Shown in pieces: positions 56,858 through 64,000 of a stretch of DNA of 64,000 nucleotides. The stretch is taken from positions 1-64,000 of the forward strand of contig JAUMYW010000007.1 in the NCBI GenBank assembly GCA_030528455.1, given 5' to 3'. Every line of letters starts with the position of its first letter. Within the stretch, counting starts at the first letter, position 1. The notes beneath the pieces were generated by a model. The model had not been told where the DNA came from, did no database searches, and worked only from the letters and a program-made list of their open reading frames with translations. A program made the translations under genes and the position numbers. The stretch comes from Neisseria sp. GTDB lineage: Bacteria > Pseudomonadota > Gammaproteobacteria > Burkholderiales > Neisseriaceae.

Positions 56858-57829
56858 ATGACTGGAACAGATATCGGCTCGCCGTTGTTTTACGGCGTAT
56901 TTTTTATTGCTGTACTGCTGATGATCGGTATAGACATGTTTTCGCTGAAAAAAAACGGCGAGCACAAAGTCGGCGCAAAAGAAGCATTGATTTGGTCGGT
57001 TTTGTGGATAGGCGTGTCCTGCCTGTTTGCAGGCTGGCTGTATTGGGAGTTGCTCGGCAACCACGGCGAGGAAGTCGCCAAAAACAAGGTAATGGAATAC
57101 TTTACCGGCTATGTGTTGGAAAAATCGCTGGCAGTGGACAATTTGTTCGTCTTTTTGATGATTTTCAGCTATTTCAAAGTGCCGCCCCAATATCAGCACC
57201 GTGTTTTGCTGTACGGCGTGTTCGGCGCGATTGTGTTGCGGGCGGTAATGGTGCTGATAGGTGCGGTTTTGGTACGCGAGTTCGAGTGGGTACTGTATGT
57301 GTTTGGTGCCTTTTTGTTGTATACGGGAATAAAAATGATCAAACACACGGATAGCACCGATGATGAAGATATGGCCAATAATAAAATCCTGCAGTATCTG
57401 AACCGGCATATCAAAGTCAGCAGCCGTTTGGACGGCGAAAAATTCTTTACCGTTGAAAACGGCAAACGCATTGCCACACCGTTGCTGCTGGTGCTGATTA
57501 TGGTGGAATTGAGCGATGTCGTATTTGCCGTTGACAGCATTCCGGCCATTTTCGCCGTAACAACCGATCCGTTTATCGTATTGACCTCCAATATTTTCGC
57601 CATTCTCGGCTTGCGGGCAATGTATTTCCTGCTGGCAGATATGGCCGACCGTTTCGTATTTTTGAATTACGGCTTGGCGTTTGTTTTAAGTTTCATCGGC
57701 ATCAAAATGCTGATAATGCATTGGATACATATTCCCGTTGCCATTTCTTTGTCGGTCGTGTTCGGCGCGTTGGGCGCGTCGATACTCACATCATTGGTAT
57801 ACAGTAAAAAAATTGCAGGTCAGTCCTGA
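56858..57829 (+). CDS. TerC/Alx family integral membrane protein
   Basis: 323 residues with about nine spans. The family signatures are EKSLAVDNLFVFLMIFSYF near residue 88 and VELSDVVFAVDSIPAIFAVT near residue 210, both with acidic residues inside membrane spans that suggest metal-ion transport. Relatives (Alx, TerC) export manganese or protect against tellurite. ATG 56858 is 6 bases after GAGAG; ATG 56852 is the alternative. The short leader leaves no space for the manganese riboswitch that often precedes alx. Confidence 0.9.
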   Translation: MTGTDIGSPLFYGVFFIAVLLMIGIDMFSLKKNGEHKVGAKEALIWSVLWIGVSCLFAGWLYWELLGNHGEEVAKNKVMEYFTGYVLEKSLAVDNLFVFLMIFSYFKVPPQYQHRVLLYGVFGAIVLRAVMVLIGAVLVREFEWVLYVFGAFLLYTGIKMIKHTDSTDDEDMANNKILQYLNRHIKVSSRLDGEKFFTVENGKRIATPLLLVLIMVELSDVVFAVDSIPAIFAVTTDPFIVLTSNIFAILGLRAMYFLLADMADRFVFLNYGLAFVLSFIGIKMLIMHWIHIPVAISLSVVFGALGASILTSLVYSKKIAGQS

Positions 57830-57907
57830 TTTTGCGCAGGGCGAACGGTTTTCTCCCGTTACCTGCTTTCGAGAGCCCGGCATTTGGTTTGACTTTCTGT
57901 CCGGTTG

Positions 57908-57944
57908 AGACCTGAATCCCGAGTCGCACGGGATTCAGGTCTTT
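57908..57944 (+). terminator. Terminator after the TerC-family gene
   Basis: Perfect 14-bp GC-containing stem with the loop AGTCGCA, followed by TTTAAAA. It is not DUS-derived. Confidence 0.75.
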
Positions 57945-58074
57945 AAAATATGTGCCTGATATCCGAAAGTCGGGCTGTATTCCCAATTTGGAAAATTCGC
58001 TTTGCGGATAGTCTGTCTGGTTTGAAGGGGGCTGCAGACGGCTAGGACAACGCGAAAAAAAACAGCCTGAAAGA

Positions 58075-58103
58075 TTGAATCATTAAAATGTACGCGGTAA
58101 ACT
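58075..58103 (+). promoter_or_regulatory. Possible minCDE promoter
   Basis: TTGAAT (58075-58080) and TAAACT (58098-58103) are 17 bases apart, 34 bases before minC. The -10 matches four of six consensus bases. Confidence 0.4.
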
Positions 58104-58137
58104 GCCTTATTGAATTTTTTTATTAGGTATCTTAATC

Positions 58138-58815
58138 ATGAGCAATTCCGTTGAAGTGAAATCCGCGCGTATAGATGCATTACTATTGCGGCCGGAAAGC
58201 GCGGATCTTGCCGTTATCGAAGATTTTTTACAAAACAGAGCAGCACAATATTGCGAATTGTCGCTGCCTTTTATTATCGACTGCAAAGCGTTTGCTTCGC
58301 CCGAAGACATTAATTTGGAAGGATTGCTCGGTATCTTGAAAAGCCAAGGCCTGCGGGTGGTCGGTTTGCGTCATGAAAACAGAAGTGTTTGGCAGTCGGC
58401 TGCCGAGGCAGTCGGCCTGCTGTTGCAGACGGCCGATAAGGGAGGCGGATCAGCCAAATTGACAGACTCCAAGCCGGCTGCCAAGCCCACTGTTTTAGTA
58501 TCTTCACCTGTTCGTACGGGTCAGCAGGTTTATGCGGAAGGAGCGGATTTGATTGTAACCGGAGCAGTTAGCGAAGGAGCGGAAATCATTGCAGACGGCA
58601 ATATCCATGTATATGCCCCCATGCGCGGCCGGGCATTGGCTGGTGCTGACGGCAGAACCGATGCCCGTATTTTCATTCATTCCATGCAGGCAGAGTTGGT
58701 GTCCGTAGCAGGCATCTACCGCAACTTCGAGCAGGATTTGCCCGACCATCTGAACAGGCGTCCCGTGCAGATTTATTTGCATGAAGGGCGCTTGGTTGTC
58801 AGTGCAATCCAATAA
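58138..58815 (+). CDS. minC: Septum site-determining protein MinC
   Basis: 225 residues. MinC blocks FtsZ assembly away from mid-cell. The N-terminal domain and a Ser/Lys/Pro-rich linker (about 105-120) lead to the C-terminal beta-helix domain ([20 protein letters not shown], then [20 protein letters not shown]) that binds MinD. The order minC-minD-minE-oxyR matches other Neisseria. Confidence 0.95.
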   Translation: MSNSVEVKSARIDALLLRPESADLAVIEDFLQNRAAQYCELSLPFIIDCKAFASPEDINLEGLLGILKSQGLRVVGLRHENRSVWQSAAEAVGLLLQTADKGGGSAKLTDSKPAAKPTVLVSSPVRTGQQVYAEGADLIVTGAVSEGAEIIADGNIHVYAPMRGRALAGADGRTDARIFIHSMQAELVSVAGIYRNFEQDLPDHLNRRPVQIYLHEGRLVVSAIQ

Positions 58816-58853
58816 TCCGATTTTTCGATTAACTGAAACACAAAGGAAAAACC

Positions 58854-59666
58854 GTGTCTAAAATTATCGTTGTTACTTCAGGCAAGGGCGGTGTCGGTAA
58901 AACCACCACGTCTGCCAGCATTGCATCAGGCTTGGCTTTGAACGGCCACAAAACTGCCGTTATCGATTTTGATGTCGGTTTGCGCAATTTGGACTTGATT
59001 ATGGGTTGCGAACGCCGCGTTGTATATGACTTTATCAATGTTATTCAAGGCGAAGCAACTTTGCACCAGGCACTGATTAAAGACAAACATTGCGACAATC
59101 TGTTTGTTTTGCCTGCTTCTCAAACCCGTGATAAAGACGCGCTAACCAAAGAAGGTGTAGAAAAAGTACTTGCAGAACTGACCGGAGAGATGGGTTTCGA
59201 ATACGTAATTTGCGACTCGCCGGCAGGCATCGAAGCAGGCGCGCTGATGGCCTTGTATTTTGCTGACGAGGCGATTGTTGCCACCAATCCGGAAGTGTCG
59301 AGCGTACGTGATTCCGACCGTATTTTAGGTATTCTGAGCAGCAAATCGCGACAAGCAGAGCAAGGAGGAGAAGTTAAAGCCCATTTGCTGATTACCCGCT
59401 ATTCCCCGGAGCGCGTGGAAAAAGGCGAAATGCTGTCCGTGCAGGATATTTGCGACCTGTTGCGTATCCCATTAATCGGCGTCATTCCCGAATCACAGAA
59501 CGTTTTGCAGGCCTCTAATGCCGGTTCTCCCGTAATCCATCAGGAAAACTCCCAAGCTGCGGAAGCGTATAAAGATGTGATTGCCCGTTTGTTGGGCGAA
59601 AACCGCGAAATGCGTTTCCTGGATGCCGAGAAAAAAGGCTTCTTCCAACGCTTGTTCGGAGGTTAA
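58854..59666 (+). CDS. minD: Septum site-determining ATPase MinD
   Basis: 270 residues. The deviant Walker A is SGKGGVGKTT with K11 and K16. Walker A' and B are seen in VIDFDVGLRNLDLIMG and YVICDSPAGIE. The C-terminal amphipathic membrane helix (EKKGFFQRLFGG) is intact. The start codon is GTG after AAAGGAAAA. MinD carries MinC to the membrane and oscillates under MinE control. Confidence 0.97.
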   Translation: MSKIIVVTSGKGGVGKTTTSASIASGLALNGHKTAVIDFDVGLRNLDLIMGCERRVVYDFINVIQGEATLHQALIKDKHCDNLFVLPASQTRDKDALTKEGVEKVLAELTGEMGFEYVICDSPAGIEAGALMALYFADEAIVATNPEVSSVRDSDRILGILSSKSRQAEQGGEVKAHLLITRYSPERVEKGEMLSVQDICDLLRIPLIGVIPESQNVLQASNAGSPVIHQENSQAAEAYKDVIARLLGENREMRFLDAEKKGFFQRLFGG

Positions 59667-59669
59667 ACC

Positions 59670-59933
59670 ATGTCTTTAATTGAGAAACTGTTCGGCAAAA
59701 AGCAGAAAACTGCATCATTGGCACGAGATCGCCTGCAAATCATCATCGCGCAGGAGCGGGTTAAATCCCAGGCTCCCGACTATCTGCCGACCCTTCAGAA
59801 AGAATTGCTGGAAGTATTGTCTAAGTATGTTAACGTTTCTCTGGAAGACATCCGTATTTCGCAGGAAAAGCAAGATGGTTTGGATGTTTTGGAATTAAAC
59901 ATTACTTTACCCGATCAGACAAAAAAGGTTTGA
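59670..59933 (+). CDS. minE: Cell division topological specificity factor MinE
   Basis: 87 residues. The N-terminal MinD-binding/membrane helix ([20 protein letters not shown]) and the dimeric C-terminal domain ([18 protein letters not shown]) are clear. It starts 3 bases after the minD stop and is followed by oxyR after 4 bases. Confidence 0.97.
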   Translation: MSLIEKLFGKKQKTASLARDRLQIIIAQERVKSQAPDYLPTLQKELLEVLSKYVNVSLEDIRISQEKQDGLDVLELNITLPDQTKKV

Positions 59934-59937
59934 TGAG

Positions 59938-60861
59938 ATGACATTGACCGAATTGCGTTACATTGTTGCTGTTGCACAAGAAAAACATTTCGGACGTGCG
60001 GCGCAGCGTTGTTTTGTCAGCCAGCCGACTTTATCCATTGCGATTAAAAAGCTGGAAGAAGAGCTGGCTGTATCATTATTTGACCGAAGCAGCAACGAAG
60101 TCATGATGACGGAAGCCGGAGAGCGGATTGTTTCCCAAGCACGAAAAGTGTTGGAAGAAGCGGAAGTCATCAAGCAGCTGGCCAGCGAGGAACAAAACGA
60201 GTTGGACGGTGCATTCAAGCTGGGTTTGATTTTTACTGTTGCACCGTATCTGCTGCCCAAACTGATTTTGTCTTTGCGCAAAATTGCACCGAATATGCCA
60301 TTGATGTTGGAAGAAAATTATACCCAGCCCCTGATTGATGCATTGAAACAGGGAGAATTGGACGCTTTGGTGGTGGCGGAGCCTTTTCATGAAGCCGGCG
60401 TAATTGTAGAGCCGCTGTATGACGAACCGTTTTTTGTGATAGTACCCAAAGGACATTCCTTTGAAGACTTGGATGCGATTACAACTCAAAAGTTGGCAAA
60501 AGAACAGGTTCTGTTGCTGACCGAAGGCAATTGTATGAGAGACAATGTGTTGGAGAGTTGTGCCGAGTTGGCATCTCGCCAACGTATCAACGGTTTGACC
60601 AATACTCTTCAAGGCAGTTCGATTAACACCATCCGGCATATGGTAGCCAGTGGTTTGGCTGTTAGCGTTTTACCCGCAACGGCATTAACGGAGAACGACC
60701 ATATGTTGTTTAGCATTGTGCCGTTTGAAAATCATGTACCCCAACGTCGGATTTCTTTGGCTTACCGCCGCAACTTTGTCCGTCCTAAAGCCCTGGATGC
60801 TATCCGTCGGGCAGTGATGGCATCGCAGTTGGCGGGAGTTACTTTCGTTGAGGCACGTTAA
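59938..60861 (+). CDS. oxyR: LysR-type peroxide sensor OxyR
   Basis: 307 residues. The N-terminal winged helix reads RYIVAVAQEKHFGRAAQRCF. The redox pair C199 and C208 is in EGNCMRDNVLESCAEL, at the same positions as in E. coli OxyR, so peroxide-driven disulfide switching is expected. OxyR controls catalase and related genes. It is coupled with minE here; a DUS (AAGCCGTCTGCA) overlaps its stop codon. Confidence 0.96.
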   Translation: MTLTELRYIVAVAQEKHFGRAAQRCFVSQPTLSIAIKKLEEELAVSLFDRSSNEVMMTEAGERIVSQARKVLEEAEVIKQLASEEQNELDGAFKLGLIFTVAPYLLPKLILSLRKIAPNMPLMLEENYTQPLIDALKQGELDALVVAEPFHEAGVIVEPLYDEPFFVIVPKGHSFEDLDAITTQKLAKEQVLLLTEGNCMRDNVLESCAELASRQRINGLTNTLQGSSINTIRHMVASGLAVSVLPATALTENDHMLFSIVPFENHVPQRRISLAYRRNFVRPKALDAIRRAVMASQLAGVTFVEAR

Positions 60862-60944
60862 GCCGTCTGCAGGTCGAAGTTGGCAACATCGAACACGTTT
60901 TGTTGTAAAAATATTAAAAATCACCTTTCAAAACAAAGAAATTA

Positions 60945-60973
60945 TTGAAAAGATGATTCGAAGCGTGTTATAT
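60945..60973 (+). promoter_or_regulatory. Promoter of the rplC operon
   Basis: TTGAAA (60945-60950) and TTATAT (60968-60973) are 17 bases apart, in an AT-rich region right after oxyR. It lies about 90 bases before rplC and is the only credible entry point for this ribosomal operon in the window. Confidence 0.6.
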
Positions 60974-60980
60974 TTGGCTG

Positions 60981-61039
60981 CTCAGCTTTTTTGGGCTGGG
61001 TTTATTTTTGTCCGAATGGTCGGTCAATCGTAACCGACC
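60981..61039 (+). promoter_or_regulatory. Structured leader of rplC
   Basis: Two hairpins follow the promoter. CTCAGC (60981-60986) pairs with GCTGGG (60995-61000, one T-G pair) and is followed by TTTATTTTTG, which resembles an attenuator. GGTCGGT (61018-61024) pairs with ACCGACC (61033-61039) just before the rplC ribosome-binding site AAAGGAAAA. In other bacteria ribosomal protein L4 represses the S10 operon through its leader; similarity in role here is inference. Confidence 0.45.
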
Positions 61040-61063
61040 CCTTTAATTTAAAAGGAAAAAATC

Positions 61064-61708
61064 ATGACTTTAGGTCTGGTTGGGCGCAAAGTAGGCATGA
61101 CCCGGGTGTTTACCGAGCAGGGTGTATCTGTTCCGGTAACCGTTTTGGAAATGACTGCCAATCGCGTCACTCAAATCAAATCCGAAGATACTGACGGTTA
61201 TAATGCCGTGCAAGTTACCTTTGGTCAGAAAAAAGCAAACCGTGTAGGTAAAGCTGAAGCGGGTCATTTTGCCAAAGCCGGTGTAGAGGCCGGTAAAGGT
61301 CTGATTGAATTTGCTTTGACTGCTGAAAAATTGGCCGAATTGAAAGCCGGTGATGAAATCACTGTTGCTATGTTTGAAGCTGGTCAGTTGGTCGATATAA
61401 CCGGCACTTCCAAAGGTAAAGGTTTTTCCGGTACGATTAAGCGTCATAATTTTGATTCCCAACGTACTTCCCACGGTAACTCACGCTCCCATCGTGTTCC
61501 TGGTTCGATTGGTATGGCTCAGGATCCTGGTCGAGTGTTTCCTGGTCAGCGTATGGCGGGTCAGTACGGTAATAGCAAATCTACTGTGCAAAACCTGGAA
61601 ATTGTGCGAGTTGATGTTGAGCGCAATCTGTTGCTGGTTAAAGGTGCCGTTCCTGGTGCGGTTAACAGTGATGTTGTGGTTCGTCCTGCAGTGAAGGTAG
61701 GTGCGTAA
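61064..61708 (+). CDS. rplC: 50S ribosomal protein L3
   Basis: 214 residues. [20 protein letters not shown] at the start and the peptidyl-transferase-reaching loop ([20 protein letters not shown]) are typical. L3 is normally second in the S10 operon after rpsJ; here no rpsJ precedes it. The stop overlaps the rplD start. Confidence 0.98.
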   Translation: MTLGLVGRKVGMTRVFTEQGVSVPVTVLEMTANRVTQIKSEDTDGYNAVQVTFGQKKANRVGKAEAGHFAKAGVEAGKGLIEFALTAEKLAELKAGDEITVAMFEAGQLVDITGTSKGKGFSGTIKRHNFDSQRTSHGNSRSHRVPGSIGMAQDPGRVFPGQRMAGQYGNSKSTVQNLEIVRVDVERNLLLVKGAVPGAVNSDVVVRPAVKVGA

Positions 61709-62328
61709 TGGAATTAAAAGTAATCAACGCCCAAGGCCAGGTTGCCGGCAGCGTTCAAGCATCTGATGCTTTGTTTGCTCGTGAATACAATGAAGCTTTG
61801 GTTCACCAATTGGTTACCGCGTTTTTGGCTAATGCCCGTTCGGGTAACCGTGCGCAGCTGACTCGTGCTGAAGTGAAGCATTCAACTAAAAAACCATGGC
61901 GTCAAAAAGGTACCGGTCGTGCCCGTTCTGGTATGACTTCTTCTCCGTTGTGGCGTTCTGGTGGTCGTGCATTCCCGAATAAGCCTGATGAGAATTTCAC
62001 TCAAAAGGTTAATCGTAAAATGTATCGTGCAGGTATGGCTGCGATTTTGTCTCAGTTGGTCCGTGATGAGCGTTTGTTTGTTGTGGAAGAATTATCTGTT
62101 GTTACTCCTAAAACCAAAGTATTTGCCGAACAGGTAAAAAATATGGGTTTGGAGCAGGTGCTGTTTGTTACCAAGCAATTGGATGAGAATGTTTATTTGT
62201 CTTCGCGCAACCTGCCGAACGTATTGGTGTTGGAAGCACAGCAAATTGATCCTTACAGCTTGTTGCGCTACAAAAAAGTAGTGATGACTAAAGAAGCTGT
62301 TGCACAATTGGAGGAGCAATGGGTATGA
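61708..62328 (+). CDS. rplD: 50S ribosomal protein L4
   Basis: 206 residues. The exit-tunnel loop ([20 protein letters not shown] followed by [11 protein letters not shown]) is conserved. In other bacteria L4 also represses its own operon. It overlaps rplC by one base and rplW by 4 bases. Confidence 0.98.
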   Translation: MELKVINAQGQVAGSVQASDALFAREYNEALVHQLVTAFLANARSGNRAQLTRAEVKHSTKKPWRQKGTGRARSGMTSSPLWRSGGRAFPNKPDENFTQKVNRKMYRAGMAAILSQLVRDERLFVVEELSVVTPKTKVFAEQVKNMGLEQVLFVTKQLDENVYLSSRNLPNVLVLEAQQIDPYSLLRYKKVVMTKEAVAQLEEQWV

Positions 62329-62639
62329 ATCAAGAACGCCTGATGAAAGTAATTTTGGCTCCCGTTGTTTCTGAAAAGAGCAATCTGCTGGCTGAAAAAC
62401 GTAACCAAATGACTTTCAAAGTATTGTCTGATGCAACTAAAACAGAAGTGAAGGCGGCTGTAGAGTTGTTGTTTGGTGTGAAAGTTGCTTCTGTAACGAC
62501 TACAACTACCAAAGGTAAAGTAAAGCGTTTTGGTCGTACTTTGGGTCGTCGCAGCGATGTGAAAAAGGCTTATGTTAGCTTGGTTGAAGGTCAAGAGTTA
62601 GACTTGGAAGCCGCAGCAGCAGCCGCTGATAAGGAATAA
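62325..62639 (+). CDS. rplW: 50S ribosomal protein L23
   Basis: 104 residues, located at the tunnel exit where it docks trigger factor and SRP. The start [19 protein letters not shown] at 62325 is 8 bases from GAGGAG; an ATG 6 bases earlier is too close. [20 protein letters not shown] marks the C-terminal half. The tail is an acidic, alanine-rich extension. Confidence 0.97.
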   Translation: MNQERLMKVILAPVVSEKSNLLAEKRNQMTFKVLSDATKTEVKAAVELLFGVKVASVTTTTTKGKVKRFGRTLGRRSDVKKAYVSLVEGQELDLEAAAAAADKE

Positions 62640-62644
62640 GTAGA

Positions 62645-63478
<834 letters not shown>

Positions 63479-63483
63479 TTGAT

Positions 63484-63762
63484 ATGGCTCGTTCATTGAA
63501 AAAAGGCCCATACGTTGATCTGCATTTGCTGAAAAAAGTAGATGCTGCACGTGCAAATAACGACAAGCGTCCAATCAAAACTTGGTCACGTCGTTCTACC
63601 ATTCTGCCTGATTTTATCGGCTTGACTATTGCTGTACACAATGGCCGTACCCATGTGCCTGTGTTCATTAGTGACAATATGGTCGGTCATAAATTGGGTG
63701 AGTTCTCATTGACCCGTACCTTTAAAGGCCACTTGGCTGATAAAAAGGCTAAAAAGAAATAA
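63484..63762 (+). CDS. rpsS: 30S ribosomal protein S19
   Basis: 92 residues. [20 protein letters not shown] and the C-terminal [20 protein letters not shown] are characteristic. S19 sits in the head of the small subunit. Confidence 0.98.
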   Translation: MARSLKKGPYVDLHLLKKVDAARANNDKRPIKTWSRRSTILPDFIGLTIAVHNGRTHVPVFISDNMVGHKLGEFSLTRTFKGHLADKKAKKK

Positions 63763-63772
63763 GGGATAAAAC

Positions 63773-64000
63773 ATGAGAGTATCTGCATCACATAAAAATG
63801 CCCGCATTTCTGCACAAAAAGCCCGTTTGGTTGCAGATTTGATTCGTGGTAAAGATGTTGCCCAAGCCTTGAACATCTTGGCGTTCAGTCCTAAAAAAGG
63901 TGCTGAACTGATTAAAAAAGTGCTGGAATCTGCTATTGCAAATGCAGAACACAATAACGGTGCTGACATTGACGAGTTGAAAGTAGTCACTATTTATGTT
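63773..64000 (+). CDS. rplV: 50S ribosomal protein L22, N-terminal part (cut by window end)
   Basis: 76 codons to the end of the window, starting [20 protein letters not shown] with the typical [20 protein letters not shown] further on. L22 lines the nascent-chain tunnel. The gene continues past the window. The S10-operon order rplC-D-W-B-rpsS-rplV is standard. Confidence 0.97.
   Translation, partial: MRVSASHKNARISAQKARLVADLIRGKDVAQALNILAFSPKKGAELIKKVLESAIANAEHNNGADIDELKVVTIYV

Larger units (their letters stand above)
57830..58137. other. Intergenic region with a strong hairpin before minC
   Basis: 308 bases without a gene. AGACCTGAATCCCG (57908-57921) and CGGGATTCAGGTCT (57929-57942) form a 14-bp stem with a 7-base loop and TTT, a likely terminator for the TerC gene. 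A CA-type DUS (CTGCAGACGGCT) is at 58031-58042. The 3' part carries the likely minC promoter. Confidence 0.7.

Overview
The window comes from a member of the Neisseriaceae, most likely a Neisseria species outside the meningococcus/gonococcus group. The evidence is a dense scatter of DNA uptake sequences (DUS, core GCCGTCTG plus its complement), the minCDE-oxyR and nuoA-N layouts, a FarR/NadR-like MarR regulator, and ribosomal and RNA polymerase proteins of neisserial type. By eye, the commonest DUS form ends in CA (GCCGTCTGCA, roughly sixty copies). The classical GCCGTCTGAA has about twenty. No mobile element, prophage or CRISPR array was seen.

Layout. 1-12.7 kb: end of tuf, tRNA-Trp, secE-nusG, rplKAJL with an L10-type leader, and rpoB-rpoC, with a small secreted-protein gene between rpoB and rpoC. 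12.9-20.8 kb: a compact plus-strand cluster that looks like a resorcinol-type lipid pathway. It has a DarA-like flavodoxin-fold protein, a DarB-like ketosynthase III, a small unknown protein, a BtrH-like acyltransferase, an ABC ATPase and permease, an acyl carrier protein, a catalytic ketosynthase and a ketosynthase-like partner without the active-site cysteine. 20.9-26.1 kb: parC, rsmJ, a Nudix hydrolase, and an hpaR-hpaC-like regulator/flavin reductase pair. 26.1-34.9 kb: mnmG (minus), a DUF819 membrane protein (plus), a minus-strand run bioH-bioC-nitroreductase-patatin lipoprotein, then comF, trmL, rlpA (plus) and tRNA-Phe (minus). 35.1-37 kb: asd and ruvA. 37.3-52.6 kb: the complete 14-subunit complex I operon nuoA-N, interrupted between nuoE and nuoF by an AT-rich EVE-like gene. 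52.7-60.9 kb: a DUF2818 protein, proB, phoB-phoR, a degenerate stretch, a TerC-family protein, minCDE and oxyR. 61-64 kb: rplC-rplD-rplW-rplB-rpsS-rplV (cut by the window edge).

How the parts work together. The two ends are translation/transcription super-operons that usually lie close together in Neisseria. Here about 48 kb separates rpoC from rplC, and rplC is not preceded by rpsJ; it has its own promoter and leader. The middle carries respiration (complex I with a Fur-like site upstream), division-site selection, biotin-precursor synthesis, competence and repair genes. The dar-like cluster contains condensation, carrier, transfer and export functions but no reductase, dehydratase or starter-activating ligase. 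It would therefore have to draw acyl chains from the cell's own fatty acid synthesis. It is the strongest candidate in the window for an undescribed system.
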